DNA from: Lentzea nigeriaca
GTDB taxonomy: Bacteria > Actinomycetota > Actinomycetes > Mycobacteriales > Pseudonocardiaceae
Length of the DNA: 64,000 bases
NCBI RefSeq assembly: GCF_016907955.1
Contig: NZ_JAFBCX010000005.1
Coordinates: 434,001-498,000 of the forward strand
Direction of reading: 5' to 3'
The notes below the pieces were generated by a model. The model saw only the letters and a program-made list of their open reading frames with translations. It made no database searches and was not told the DNA's origin. Shown here piece by piece: positions 54,432 through 63,293 of this stretch (positions are counted from its first letter, which is position 1; the number at the start of each line of letters is the position of its first letter). The position numbers were made by a program, and so were the translations under genes.

Positions 54432-55157
54432 GTGTTCACCGTTGCGGAACGCGACCAGCTGCGTCGCGACCTGATCAACGCCGCCGACACCGACCCCCGT
54501 GTGGTCGGGGCGGCGTTGACGGGGTCGGCGGCCGTCGGCAAGGAAGACCGGTGGTCCGACATCGACCTCGCGCTGTCGGTCGAGACCGAGGTCGACGCGG
54601 TGGTGGCCGACTGGACCGCGCTGATGTACGAGCGCGGCGCGGTCAGCCACCTCGACGTGCGGCACGGATCGGCGCTCTTCCGGGTTTTCCTGATGCGGTC
54701 GACGTTGCAGGTCGACCTCGCGTTCTGGCCCTCGGCCGAGTTCGGGGCGACGGGGCCCACGTTCCGGCTGCTCTTCGGTGAGGCCAACGAACTTCCGCGG
54801 GCGAGGCAGCCGGACCGCGCCGAGCTCGTCGGGCTCGCCTGGCTCTACGGGCTGCACGTGCGGTCGTCCATCGAGCGCGGGCGCGGCTGGCAGGCGCTCT
54901 ACCTGATCAACCACATGCGCGACCACGTGATGTCGTTGCGGTGCCTCAACGAGGGCGTCAACGCGGTGCAAGGGCGCGGCCTCGACGACTTGCGCGATCC
55001 CGGCGAGTTCGCCGGGACGCTCGTGCTCTCCACCCATCCCGACGAGCTGCGCCGGGCGTTCCACGTGCTGACGGGATTGCTGCTGACCGAGATCAACGAC
55101 TCGGCGCTGGCTCAGGCTGTGCGGGCGCTTTCTCCCGGAGCAGCAGGGCAGCGGTGA
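54432..55157 (+). CDS. nucleotidyltransferase-domain protein
   Basis: 241 aa from GTG 54432; TAGTGT ends 6 nt upstream (leaderless). The pol-beta-type core is GSAAVGKEDRWSDIDLAL with Gly-Ser and the Asp-x-Asp metal site, as in aminoglycoside/lincosamide nucleotidyltransferases. The helical C-terminal half is typical. The substrate (antibiotic or other) is not predictable. Confidence 0.82.
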   Translation: MFTVAERDQLRRDLINAADTDPRVVGAALTGSAAVGKEDRWSDIDLALSVETEVDAVVADWTALMYERGAVSHLDVRHGSALFRVFLMRSTLQVDLAFWPSAEFGATGPTFRLLFGEANELPRARQPDRAELVGLAWLYGLHVRSSIERGRGWQALYLINHMRDHVMSLRCLNEGVNAVQGRGLDDLRDPGEFAGTLVLSTHPDELRRAFHVLTGLLLTEINDSALAQAVRALSPGAAGQR

Positions 55158-55481
55158 TCAGCACCAGCACGGCCGCGGAGGCGTGCACCGTGAGAGCGGT
55201 GAACACCGAGCCGCCGCTCGTGATCACCGCCAGGCAGTCGCCGATCGGGATGATCGAGTCGGCCAGGACGACCCAGCCAGCGCTCGCCGCTGCCCCCTGA
55301 GCAGCAGGATCAGCGCTGTCAGCGCGTACGCGAGGTCGCGCACGCCCTTCACGACGTAGTAGCCGCTCGGGTCGACGACGCCGAAGCCGGCTGCCGCGCC
55401 GTGCCCGTTGAGCAGGAACGTCAGGCCGAAGGTGAAGCCCGCCGCCACGACGAGCCAGGCCATGATCGTGGTGAACCGCAT
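55093..55481 (-). pseudogene. DUF4267-like membrane protein, frameshifted
   Basis: ATG 55481 (GGAGGA upstream) begins a four-helix membrane protein (MAWLVVAAGFTFGLTFLLNG). At about 55283 one base is missing (GG instead of GGG); frame then continues as GWVVLADSIIPIGDCLAVIT to the stop at 55093. Without the shift it would be ~129 aa. Either a real mutation or a sequencing error. It faces the TetR gene across two operators. Confidence 0.75.
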
Positions 55482-55499
55482 GATGTCCTCCGTGACTTT

Positions 55500-55563
55500 C
55501 TAGCGTTGCTAGCGACAGGAGCGACGCTAGCAGTCGTCGCGCTCGGATGTCTAGCGGTGCTAG
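55500..55563. promoter_or_regulatory. two TetR-type operators, CTAGCGNTGCTAG
   Basis: CTAGCGTTGCTAG at 55500-55512 and CTAGCGGTGCTAG at 55551-55563. The first is 19 bp from the DUF4267-like gene start, the second overlaps the -10 (TAGATT, 55561-55566) of the leaderless tetR gene. A degenerate third half pair lies between them. Confidence 0.7.
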
Positions 55564-55573
55564 ATTTTTTGTC

Positions 55574-56161
55574 GTGACCATTCAGAACCGGCGCGAACGC
55601 GAACGCGCGGAGCGACATCAGCTGATCATCGACGCGGCCCGCGACCTGGCGGAGGCGGAGGGCTGGGACGCGGTCACCACGCGCAGGCTCGCCGAGAAGG
55701 TCGAGTACAGCCAGCCGGTGCTGTACAGCCACTTCAAGGGCAAGGACGCGATCGTGCGCGCGGTCGCGATCCAGGGGTGCGGTGAGCTCGCCCGGATCTT
55801 GCACAAAGCCCGTCCCTCGCGAGGCGAGTCACGGCTGCGGGCCGCGGCGGAGGCGTACCTGGAGTTCGCGAGGGAGCGACCCGCGCTCTACGACGCGATG
55901 TTCGTGCAGCAGTCCGACATCCCGTGGGGCACGGAGGAGGTGCCGCAGGAGCTGCTCGACGCGTTCGGGGAGCTCGTCGCCGCGGTCGAGCCCGTGCGGG
56001 GTGAGCGGGACCTGGAGGCGTTGACGGAGCTCTTCTGGAGTTCGCTGCACGGCATCGCGACGCTCATGCAGGGCGGCAGGCTGCGGCCGGTGCACGACGA
56101 AGCCCGCCTCGACCTGCTGCTAGGTGCGCTGAGCCTCACACAGGGCGAAGACCGGCCTTGA
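55574..56161 (+). CDS. TetR-family regulator
   Basis: 195 aa from GTG 55574; TAGATT is 7 nt upstream, so leaderless. The HTH VTTRRLAEKVEYSQPVLYSHF is at about 37-57. It probably represses itself and the divergent DUF4267-like gene through the two palindromes. Its 3' end overlaps the convergent methyltransferase gene by 42 bp. Confidence 0.9.
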   Translation: MTIQNRRERERAERHQLIIDAARDLAEAEGWDAVTTRRLAEKVEYSQPVLYSHFKGKDAIVRAVAIQGCGELARILHKARPSRGESRLRAAAEAYLEFARERPALYDAMFVQQSDIPWGTEEVPQELLDAFGELVAAVEPVRGERDLEALTELFWSSLHGIATLMQGGRLRPVHDEARLDLLLGALSLTQGEDRP

Positions 56162-57280
56162 GCCGATCCGAGTCAGGACCACCGTCGCCTCACCGGAACC
56201 GGCCGGTTTCAGCCGTTTCCGCAACGTGTTCGGGTCGACGTCCAGGCCCCGCACCAGGATCTCCAGCCGGCCGATCCCGCGCGTCTTCAGCAGCGACTTG
56301 AGCGACTTCTCGGTGTAGTGGCCGTGTTCGAGCACGCGGAACGCACGAATGCCCGCGGGAGGTGTGTCTCCGCTCAGGTACGCGATGCGCTCGTCGAGCT
56401 GCCACAGGCCATGCCTGGCCGCGTAGTGCCGCACCAGGCCCGCGCGCACGACGGCGCCGTCCGGGTCGATGATCCACTGACCTGGCGGTGCGACCGGGCA
56501 GTCGTCGGGTTCGGCGTCGGTGATCGTCCACGAACCGTCGCCGCGAATGACCGTCGCGCGGCGCGAAACCCCTTCTGTGGCAAGGCCTCTGGTCCACAGG
56601 CAGGCTTCCCGGACGGCGCCGTCGAGCGACACCAGCTCGATCTCGTCCGCCCACGGCGCGACCGCGAAGTCGATGCCGGGCGCGCACTTCACCGCGAGGT
56701 CGACGCCCGCGTACACCTCGGACAGCTCGTCCAGCGGCGGCACGAAGTCCTGCGGGTGCCACTTGCGGCGGCCGGACGAGTCACGGCGGGCCGGGTCCGC
56801 GGTGACGGCGGTGGCCCTGGAAACCGGCTTCAACGCGTCCGCCTGGACGACCAGCTGACCCGGAACGTTGTTGCGCGCCATGGCAAGGCGGACCGGGTCG
56901 AGGTCCGAGCCGATGCACCGGGAAGCGACGGCGTTGAGAGCGAAGAGATCCGCGCCGATCGAGCACGTGACGTCGTGGACGTCGCGACCGGCGAAGCGCA
57001 CCGCCCGATGGCGGGCGACGGGTGACGCGGTGGCCTGCTGCAGCGCGTCGTCGGTGAAGAGCCAGCTCTGCGGCGAGTCCAGTTTGGACGCTGCACGACG
57101 GCGCAGCAGCACGGTTTCCACGACCGGCGCGAACTGGGAGCCGAGGAGTTTGCGGGCGACGCCGACGTCGTGCAGGCGGGAGGAGTCCGTGAAGGGCAAC
57201 GCGTTCACCTCGGCGAGAGCGGCGATTCCTGCGGCAGAGCGCAGGAACGCCACGTCGTCCGAGGTGAACGCGTACCCCAA
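56120..57280 (-). CDS. class I methyltransferase with THUMP-like domain
   Basis: 386 aa from TTG 57280, 1 bp after the previous stop. The SAM-fold core holds VHDVTCSIGADLFALNAVAS and TAVTADPARRDSSGRRKW; the C-terminal ~70 residues (LEILVRGLDVDPNTLRKRLK) match the THUMP-like RNA-binding type. The substrate is probably RNA. The TTG start has no SD and is coupled. Confidence 0.85.
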   Translation of the reverse strand: MGYAFTSDDVAFLRSAAGIAALAEVNALPFTDSSRLHDVGVARKLLGSQFAPVVETVLLRRRAASKLDSPQSWLFTDDALQQATASPVARHRAVRFAGRDVHDVTCSIGADLFALNAVASRCIGSDLDPVRLAMARNNVPGQLVVQADALKPVSRATAVTADPARRDSSGRRKWHPQDFVPPLDELSEVYAGVDLAVKCAPGIDFAVAPWADEIELVSLDGAVREACLWTRGLATEGVSRRATVIRGDGSWTITDAEPDDCPVAPPGQWIIDPDGAVVRAGLVRHYAARHGLWQLDERIAYLSGDTPPAGIRAFRVLEHGHYTEKSLKSLLKTRGIGRLEILVRGLDVDPNTLRKRLKPAGSGEATVVLTRIGSRPVFALCEAQRT

Positions 57281-57281
57281 C

Positions 57282-58238
57282 TCAGGAGGACTTCTTGCCG
57301 GTGACCGACACGTTGTAGAACACCTCGCGCGGCAGGACCTTCGCGAAGACGTTCTGGTCGACCCACGAGAGGTTCTGCCAGGTGCGGTAGGCGAACATCG
57401 CCCAGCCGAAGCCCAGCTTCTCGCGCGGCACGGCGGCCTCGAACGTGCGCACCGGCCAGCCGAACAGGGCAGCCGACAGCTCGTCCGTCACCGCGCGAAC
57501 GCCGACCGCACCAGCACGACGAGCCGTGGCCTCGAGCTGATCCGGGTCGAACGTGTGCAGGTCGACGACGGCTTCCAGCGCCGCGGCACGAGAAGACTCG
57601 TCGAGCTCCTCCTGCGGACGACGCCACCCGCCGAGCGCCGGCACGGCCTTGGTGATGTTGGTGGTCAGCCACCACGTCGCCTGGCCGAGCTTGCGGGCGT
57701 AGAAGTTGCCGATGTTCGTCGGGTCGCCCGCGAACACGAACTTGCCACCGGGCTTCAGCACGCGCAGCACCTCGCGCATCGCCTGCTCCACATCCGGGAT
57801 GTGGTGCAGCACCGCGTGCCCCACGACGAGGTCGAACGTGTTGTCGTCGTACGGGATCCGCTCGGCGTCGGCCACCCGGCCGTCGACATCCAGACCGAGG
57901 TGCTCGGCGTTGCGCAGCGCCACCTCGACCATGCCGGGGGACAGGTCGGTGACCGAACCCTTCTTGATCACGTCGCCCTGCATGAGGTTCAGCAGGAAGA
58001 AACCCGTGCCGCAGCCCAGTTCCAGGGCGTGCTCGTACGGGCCGACGTCACCGGCGGCAGCACGGAAGCGATCCGTCGCGTAGGTGATGCAGCGGTCGTC
58101 GTAGGAGATCGACCACTTCTCGTCGTACGTGCCCGCTTCCCAGTCGTGGTAGAGGACCTGCGCGAGCTTGGTGTCCTTGTACGCCGCCTCGACCTCTTCC
58201 GCGGTCGCGTGCGGGTTGGGTGCAGGGTCAGTTGCCAC
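57282..58238 (-). CDS. class I SAM-dependent methyltransferase
   Basis: 318 aa from GTG 58238. The SAM loop is LELGCGTGFFLLNLMQGD, followed by LSPGMVEVALRNAEHLGL and HAVLHHIPDVEQAM. It is large for a methyltransferase and has a C-terminal helical part (~230-318). The substrate is unknown. Its start overlaps the enoyl-CoA hydratase stop by 11 bp. Confidence 0.88.
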   Translation of the reverse strand: MATDPAPNPHATAEEVEAAYKDTKLAQVLYHDWEAGTYDEKWSISYDDRCITYATDRFRAAAGDVGPYEHALELGCGTGFFLLNLMQGDVIKKGSVTDLSPGMVEVALRNAEHLGLDVDGRVADAERIPYDDNTFDLVVGHAVLHHIPDVEQAMREVLRVLKPGGKFVFAGDPTNIGNFYARKLGQATWWLTTNITKAVPALGGWRRPQEELDESSRAAALEAVVDLHTFDPDQLEATARRAGAVGVRAVTDELSAALFGWPVRTFEAAVPREKLGFGWAMFAYRTWQNLSWVDQNVFAKVLPREVFYNVSVTGKKSS

Positions 58239-59007
58239 TGAACTTCGCCTTTCCGGGCCCGTTCTCGATGAACGACTCCACGCCCGCCTTCTTGTCCTCC
58301 GTCGCGAACAGGGCCGCGAAGAGGTGACTCTCCAGCTTGAGACCCGACTCGAGGTCGGTGTCGAGACCACCGTCGACGGCGGCCTTGGTCGCGGCCAGCG
58401 CGAGCACCGGCCCGTTGACGAACTGCTTGGCCCACCTGACCGCGGCCGCGTACACGTCGTCCGGTGCGACGACCTCGTCGACCATGCCGATCTCGAGCGC
58501 CTCCTGGGCGCCGACGAACCGGCCGGTGTAGAGCAGGTCCTTGGTCTTCGACGGACCGATCAGCCTGGCGAGGCGCTGCGTGCCGCCACCGCCGGGGATC
58601 AGGCCGAGGAGGATCTCGGGCTGGCCGACCTTCGCGTTGTCGCCAGCGATGCGGCGGTCGCAGCCGAGCGCGACCTCGAAGCCGCCGCCGAGCGCGTAGC
58701 CGGTGATGGCGGCGACGGTCGGCTTCGGGATCGTGGACAGCGCACCGAGTGCGTCGCTCAGGCCCTTGGCCCGCAGCGTCATCTCGGCGTGGGAGATCTG
58801 CGCGAACTCCTTGACGTCGGCGCCGGCCGCGAAGACCTTCTCGCCGCCGTAGACGATGACCGCGTACACGTCCGACCGGTCGCTCGCCTCCCTGGCGGCG
58901 GCCTGGAGCTCGGTCTGCACCTGCCGGTTCAGGGCGTTCATCGGCGGTCGATCCAGCCGGATCGTGCCGATCCCGTCCTCGACTTCCAGCCTCACGAACT
59001 CAGCCAC
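58228..59007 (-). CDS. enoyl-CoA hydratase/isomerase-family protein
   Basis: 259 aa from GTG 59007 (AGGAGGG 7 nt upstream). The oxyanion-hole segments are AAGADVKEF and GYALGGGFEVALGCDRRIAG; GLIPGGGGTQRLARLIG holds the catalytic Glu region (ILLGLIP). It would hydrate enoyl-CoA in fatty acid degradation. First gene of a run with two methyltransferases. Confidence 0.92.
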   Translation of the reverse strand: MAEFVRLEVEDGIGTIRLDRPPMNALNRQVQTELQAAAREASDRSDVYAVIVYGGEKVFAAGADVKEFAQISHAEMTLRAKGLSDALGALSTIPKPTVAAITGYALGGGFEVALGCDRRIAGDNAKVGQPEILLGLIPGGGGTQRLARLIGPSKTKDLLYTGRFVGAQEALEIGMVDEVVAPDDVYAAAVRWAKQFVNGPVLALAATKAAVDGGLDTDLESGLKLESHLFAALFATEDKKAGVESFIENGPGKAKFSGN

Positions 59008-59062
59008 GCAGCGCCCTCCTAGTTGTCGCGACCGCGGTGTCACGTTACTTGGCGGTAGCTTC

Positions 59063-59866
59063 TCAGACCTTTCGGCGGGCGAAGAACCGCTCCCCCGACT
59101 TTTGCAGTTCGAGGTCCTGGCCGAACGTCTTCGAGAGGTTTTCCTCGGTGAGGACGTCGTCGAGCAGGCCCTGCGCGACGATCGAGCCCTCGCGGAGCAG
59201 CAACGCGTGCGTGAAGCCGGGGGGGATCTCCTCGACGTGGTGCGTGACCAGGATCGTCGCGGGCGCGTCCGGGTCCATGGCGAGCTCCGAGAGCTTCGCC
59301 ACGAGGTCCTCGCGGCCGCCCAGGTCGAGGCCCGCGGCGGGCTCGTCGAGCAGGAGCATCTCAGGGTCGGTCATGAGCGCGCGGGCGATCAGCGTGCGCT
59401 TGCGCTCGCCCTCGCTCAGGGTGCCGTAGAGGCGGTCGGCGAGGTGTTCGATGCCGAGGGTGCCCAGCAGTTCCTTCGCCCGGTCGGTGTCGAGCTTGCC
59501 GTACTCCTCGCGCCACCTGCCGAGGACCGCGTAGCCGGCGGACACGACGAGGTCGACGACCGTCTCGTCGGCGGGGACGCGGCCGTTGAGGGCCGCGCTG
59601 CACAGGCCGATGCGGGGCTTGAGCTCCTGGATGTCGGTCTTGCCCAGGCGTTCGCCCAGGAGGTGCACCTTGCCCCTGGTGGGGTGCAGCTCGGCGCTGG
59701 CCAGGCGCAGCAGGGTGGTCTTGCCTGCTCCGTTCGGGCCCAGCACGACCCAGCGCTCGTCCAGTTCCACGCTCCAGTCGATGTTGCCGACCAGCGTGTT
59801 CTTCCCTCGGCGGACCGATACGCCCGCCATGTGCACGACCAGATCTGTCACGTCGACGTCCGCCAC
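59063..59866 (-). CDS. ABC transporter ATP-binding protein
   Basis: 267 aa from GTG 59866 (GTG 59851 is an alternative). Walker A GPNGAGKTT, signature LSEGERKRT, Walker B MLLLDEPAAG and H-loop VTHHVEE are intact. It lacks a neighbouring permease; it may pair with one elsewhere or act in translation like ABC-F relatives, although it has only one domain. Confidence 0.9.
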   Translation of the reverse strand: MADVDVTDLVVHMAGVSVRRGKNTLVGNIDWSVELDERWVVLGPNGAGKTTLLRLASAELHPTRGKVHLLGERLGKTDIQELKPRIGLCSAALNGRVPADETVVDLVVSAGYAVLGRWREEYGKLDTDRAKELLGTLGIEHLADRLYGTLSEGERKRTLIARALMTDPEMLLLDEPAAGLDLGGREDLVAKLSELAMDPDAPATILVTHHVEEIPPGFTHALLLREGSIVAQGLLDDVLTEENLSKTFGQDLELQKSGERFFARRKV

Positions 59867-59923
59867 GGCCCCATTGTTTCGGACGGCCCTCCCCCGCCCT
59901 CCCATCGGGGTATCTCCGACGGC

Positions 59924-59970
59924 ACGCGGGGACCCTGCGTAACCCAGGAGAGTACGAAAGCTCCCCGCGT
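59924..59970. other. long inverted repeat upstream of the ABC gene
   Basis: ACGCGGGGA at 59924-59932 and TCCCCGCGT at 59962-59970, 29 nt apart, in the 200-bp divergent gap before glgX. It could form a leader structure of the ABC transcript or an operator. Function unknown. Confidence 0.4.
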
Positions 59971-60067
59971 AACTTCCGGCAAGCGGAAAAGTGCTGGCGG
60001 TGTGAGATGCACACGATAGGCCGAGGCGCTGCGCCGCCTGGCTGAACTCGCAGGTTTTTTGTCGGTG

Positions 60068-62203
60068 ATGGATGCCAAGATCGGAGGTATGGCTACGCGA
60101 CCCGAGTCCGAGGTGCTGGCAGGCCGTCCGTTCCCGCTGGGGGCTCATGCGGAGGCGGGCGGTGTGCGGTTCGCGGTCGCCTCGCACGTGGCCGATGCCG
60201 TCGAGGTCTGCCTGATCGACGACGACGGGGCCGAGAAGCGGGTCGAGCTGACCGAGCGGACGTTCGGCGTGTGGCACGGTCTGGTGCCGGGGGTCACACC
60301 GGGGCAGCGGTACGGGTTCCGGGTGCACGGGCCGTACGACGCGGGGCGCGGGTTGCGGTGCAACCCGGCCAAGATCCTGGTCGACCCGTACGCGCGACAG
60401 ATCAGCGGGAAGATCACGGACCTCAAGGCAGCGCTGGGGTACGTCGGGGACCCGATGCACGGGCCGCCGTCGGGGGTCGACTCGCTCGGCAGCGTGCCGC
60501 TCGGCGTCGTGAGCTCGCCGGGCGGGGCGGACACCGGGGTGAAGCCCGAGGTGCCGTTCGAGGAGACGGTCATCTACGAGCTGCACGTCAGGGGGTTCAC
60601 CAAGAACCACCCGGACATCCCGGAGAAGCTGCGCGGCACGTATCTCGGGCTGGCGCACCCGGCGGCGGTCGAGCACCTGGCGAGGCTCGGGGTCACGACG
60701 GTCGAGCTGTTGCCGGTGCAGGCGTTCCAGGACGAGCCCTCGCTGATCCAGCGGAACTCTCACAACTACTGGGGCTATTCACCGCTCGCGTACTTCGCGC
60801 CGCACGCGGCGTACGCGAGTGAGCCCGGCGGGGAGATCCAGGAGTTCCGGACGATGGTGGCGGCACTGCACGCCGCGAACATCGAGGTGTTGATCGACGT
60901 CGTCTACAACCACACGTGCGAGGGCGGGCCAGACGGCCCGACCATCTGCTACCGGGGGTTCGACGCGCCCGGCTACTACCTGCACGCGGGCGGGGGCAGC
61001 ACGGTCGACATCACCGGGTGCGGCAACACGCTGGACGCCGGATCGCCGCAGGTCGTGCGGCTCGTCACGGACTCGCTGCGGTACTGGGCCGGCGAGATGG
61101 GTGTCGACGGGTTCCGGTTCGACCTGGCGTCGACGATGGGGCGGCCCCGCGGCGGGTTCTTCGACCGCGACAGCGCTCTGCTGACGGCCATCACCACGGA
61201 TCCCGTGCTGTGCCGGGCGAAGCTGATCGCCGAGCCGTGGGACGCGACCGGAGACGGCTACCGCGTCGGCGACTTCGGGATGCAGTGGGCCGAGTGGAAC
61301 GGGCGGTATCGGGACACGGTCCGGGACTTCTGGCGCGGGCACACGTCGGTGCGGGACCTGGCGTACCGGTTGTCCGGGTCCAGCGACCTGTACGCGGACG
61401 ACCTGCGCAGGCCCTGGCAGTCGATCAACTTCGTCACGGCGCACGACGGGTTCACGTTGCGGGATCTGGTGTCCTACAACGACAAGCACAACGAGGAGAA
61501 CGGCGAGGACAACCGCGACGGCACCAACGACAACCGCTCGTGGAACTGCGGGGCCGAGGGGCCGACGACGGATCCCGAGGTGCTCACGTTGCGGGCCAAG
61601 CAGGCGCGGAACCTGCTCGCGACGCTGCTGCTGTCCACCGGCACGCCGATGATCGTGGCGGGCGACGAGATGTGGCGGACCCAGCGCGGCAACAACAACG
61701 CCTACTGCCTCGACAACGCGGTGTCGTGGGTGGACTGGGAGCGGACCGAGGCCGGGGAGGCGCTGCTCGGGTTCACGCAGCGGCTCATCGATCTGCGCGC
61801 GAGCTCACCCGCGCTGCGGCAGCCCGAGTTCTTCGAGGGGCGCACCACGCCCAGCGGCAACCCCGACCTGGTGTGGTTCCGGCCGGACGGGCAGGAGATG
61901 GCCGAGACCGACTGGTTCGACGAGGGCCGCCGCACGCTCGGCATGTTCATCGACGGCTCGAACTGCCTCTCGCGCACGCGGGACGGCGAGCTGGTGTCGG
62001 ACGACTCGTGGCTGTTGCTGATGCACGCCGGGGCGGACCCCATCACCGTGACGTTGCCGCACGAGCGCTACGGGCCGTCGTACGAGCCGTTCCTGGACAC
62101 CACGACGCCGGACGGCTCCCCCGCCGATCCCGCCGGCGTGCTGCCCAAGTCGAAGATCACGATGGAACCGCGCTCGCTGCTGCTGCTCCGCGTGCCACGC
62201 TGA
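60068..62203 (+). CDS. glgX: glycogen debranching enzyme
   Basis: 711 aa from ATG 60068 (ATG 60089 is an alternative with SD too close). N-terminal CBM48 (~20-110), then GH13: DGFRFDLAS (nucleophile Asp), LIAEPWD (acid Glu) and FVTAHDGFT (transition-state Asp). It cleaves alpha-1,6 branches. The stop abuts the convergent PIG-L gene stop. Confidence 0.95.
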   Translation: MDAKIGGMATRPESEVLAGRPFPLGAHAEAGGVRFAVASHVADAVEVCLIDDDGAEKRVELTERTFGVWHGLVPGVTPGQRYGFRVHGPYDAGRGLRCNPAKILVDPYARQISGKITDLKAALGYVGDPMHGPPSGVDSLGSVPLGVVSSPGGADTGVKPEVPFEETVIYELHVRGFTKNHPDIPEKLRGTYLGLAHPAAVEHLARLGVTTVELLPVQAFQDEPSLIQRNSHNYWGYSPLAYFAPHAAYASEPGGEIQEFRTMVAALHAANIEVLIDVVYNHTCEGGPDGPTICYRGFDAPGYYLHAGGGSTVDITGCGNTLDAGSPQVVRLVTDSLRYWAGEMGVDGFRFDLASTMGRPRGGFFDRDSALLTAITTDPVLCRAKLIAEPWDATGDGYRVGDFGMQWAEWNGRYRDTVRDFWRGHTSVRDLAYRLSGSSDLYADDLRRPWQSINFVTAHDGFTLRDLVSYNDKHNEENGEDNRDGTNDNRSWNCGAEGPTTDPEVLTLRAKQARNLLATLLLSTGTPMIVAGDEMWRTQRGNNNAYCLDNAVSWVDWERTEAGEALLGFTQRLIDLRASSPALRQPEFFEGRTTPSGNPDLVWFRPDGQEMAETDWFDEGRRTLGMFIDGSNCLSRTRDGELVSDDSWLLLMHAGADPITVTLPHERYGPSYEPFLDTTTPDGSPADPAGVLPKSKITMEPRSLLLLRVPR

Positions 62204-63028
62204 TCAGCGGGGCAGATCGATGTACTCGTGCGGGTCCGCCGCCGCCGGGTCGATCATGAGTTTGCCGACGCTGTGGTACCCGAGCGCGTACCTGCCGCGC
62301 TTCGGGTCCCAGCGGCCGTACTCGGCCAGCGCCTGCCTCTTGCGCGCGAACTGCCGGTCGGACAACGCGAGCACGTAGTCGGCCGTCCGCTGCTCCAGCG
62401 GGTACGTGTAGCCGTAGACCCAGTAGTACCGGAAGTTCGCGATCTGGCTTTCGAGGCTTGCCGCCGCCTCACGGCACGCCTTGTGCGTGAGGTTCGGCTC
62501 GTCGGGATTCCAGCCGTAGATCACGTCGCGGTAGCCGTTGACCAGCTTGTGGGACGCGCCGGGATACCGCGCCTCGAACTCCAGGATCGTGTCGCGGACC
62601 TCCCGCACGAACCCGGCGTAGTCCGTCCACGCGGAGTCCGGCCGGTCCCGCACGACGACCCGGTCCACGCCGAGGCGCCTCGCCGCGGCCTCGAACTCCG
62701 CGGTGCGTCCGCGGACGATGTCGTCCTGCACCAGGCCGAAGCTGTGCGTACCACCGCCGGGGCAATCCGTCCCCAACGGACAGTCGGCGGCGCCGTTCAT
62801 GATGTCCAGCAACCCGCCGTTCTCCCCCCTGGTGAGCAACACGAGGATCACCTGGCGGCCGGCCTCCTTGTGCTCCCGGATAGACCCGGCCATCGCCAGC
62901 GACTCGTCGTCCTGGTGCGGTGAGTAGAAGATCGCGGGTGCCGCGGCCGCGTGTGCGGTGCCCGTGGGCAGCAGGGCTGCGGCGGCACCGAGTGCGAGCG
63001 CCTTTCGGCGACTGAGCTCCATGACCAT
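62204..63028 (-). CDS. secreted PIG-L/LmbE-family deacetylase
   Basis: 274 aa from ATG 63028 (or 63022). A Tat-type signal (SRRKALALGAAAALLPTGTA) is followed by the zinc motif SPHQDDESLAM (His-x-Asp-Asp). Relatives de-N-acetylate GlcNAc-type sugars (MshB, Mca). Export suggests action on cell-wall or environmental sugars. Confidence 0.88.
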   Translation of the reverse strand: MVMELSRRKALALGAAAALLPTGTAHAAAAPAIFYSPHQDDESLAMAGSIREHKEAGRQVILVLLTRGENGGLLDIMNGAADCPLGTDCPGGGTHSFGLVQDDIVRGRTAEFEAAARRLGVDRVVVRDRPDSAWTDYAGFVREVRDTILEFEARYPGASHKLVNGYRDVIYGWNPDEPNLTHKACREAAASLESQIANFRYYWVYGYTYPLEQRTADYVLALSDRQFARKRQALAEYGRWDPKRGRYALGYHSVGKLMIDPAAADPHEYIDLPR

Positions 63029-63133
63029 GTGACTACGGTGCGGAGTCGGCCGGTTGCAAGGTCTGGTGAAGACCACAGACCACGTGGTGGACGCTCTAGC
63101 CAGCTTCCAAGAGCGTCTGGCACGATCACCGAC

Positions 63134-63220
63134 GTGCTGGTCTATTGCTGGACTGACCGCACGATCGACCTCGTGCTCGTGGCGTCGTGCGGGTGTAGCT
63201 CGACGCGACGCGCGCGCTGA
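63134..63220 (+). CDS. 28-aa leader peptide with Cys codons upstream of cysteine dioxygenase
   Basis: GTG 63134 to TGA 63220. The end of the peptide reads VLVASCGCSSTRRAR, with TGC and TGT just 6-12 nt before the 5' arm of a hairpin (63202). Composition is like the small leader peptides placed before actinobacterial sulfur genes (...VDLxRVASAxC). Start supported by frame and position only. Confidence 0.55.
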   Translation: MLVYCWTDRTIDLVLVASCGCSSTRRAR

Positions 63221-63250
63221 GCCGCTGGGCCGCGCCTTCCGCGTCGCGTC
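63202..63250 (+). promoter_or_regulatory. attenuator-like hairpin before cysteine dioxygenase
   Basis: GACGCGACGCG pairs with CGCGTCGCGTC (11 bp perfect) over a 27-nt loop that can itself fold (GCTGAGCC/GGCC...). Its 5' arm lies within the leader ORF, so ribosome stalling at the Cys codons would affect folding. A short CTTG tail follows. Confidence 0.5.
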
Positions 63251-63293
63251 TTGATCGCCACCCGTACCGACGGTTGCCTTCAGGAGCGAGCCG

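Noticed and set aside
63079-63088. Palindrome ACCACGTGGT upstream of the PIG-L gene
   Set aside because: Short E-box-like palindrome, expected by chance in GC-rich DNA and without a matching second site.
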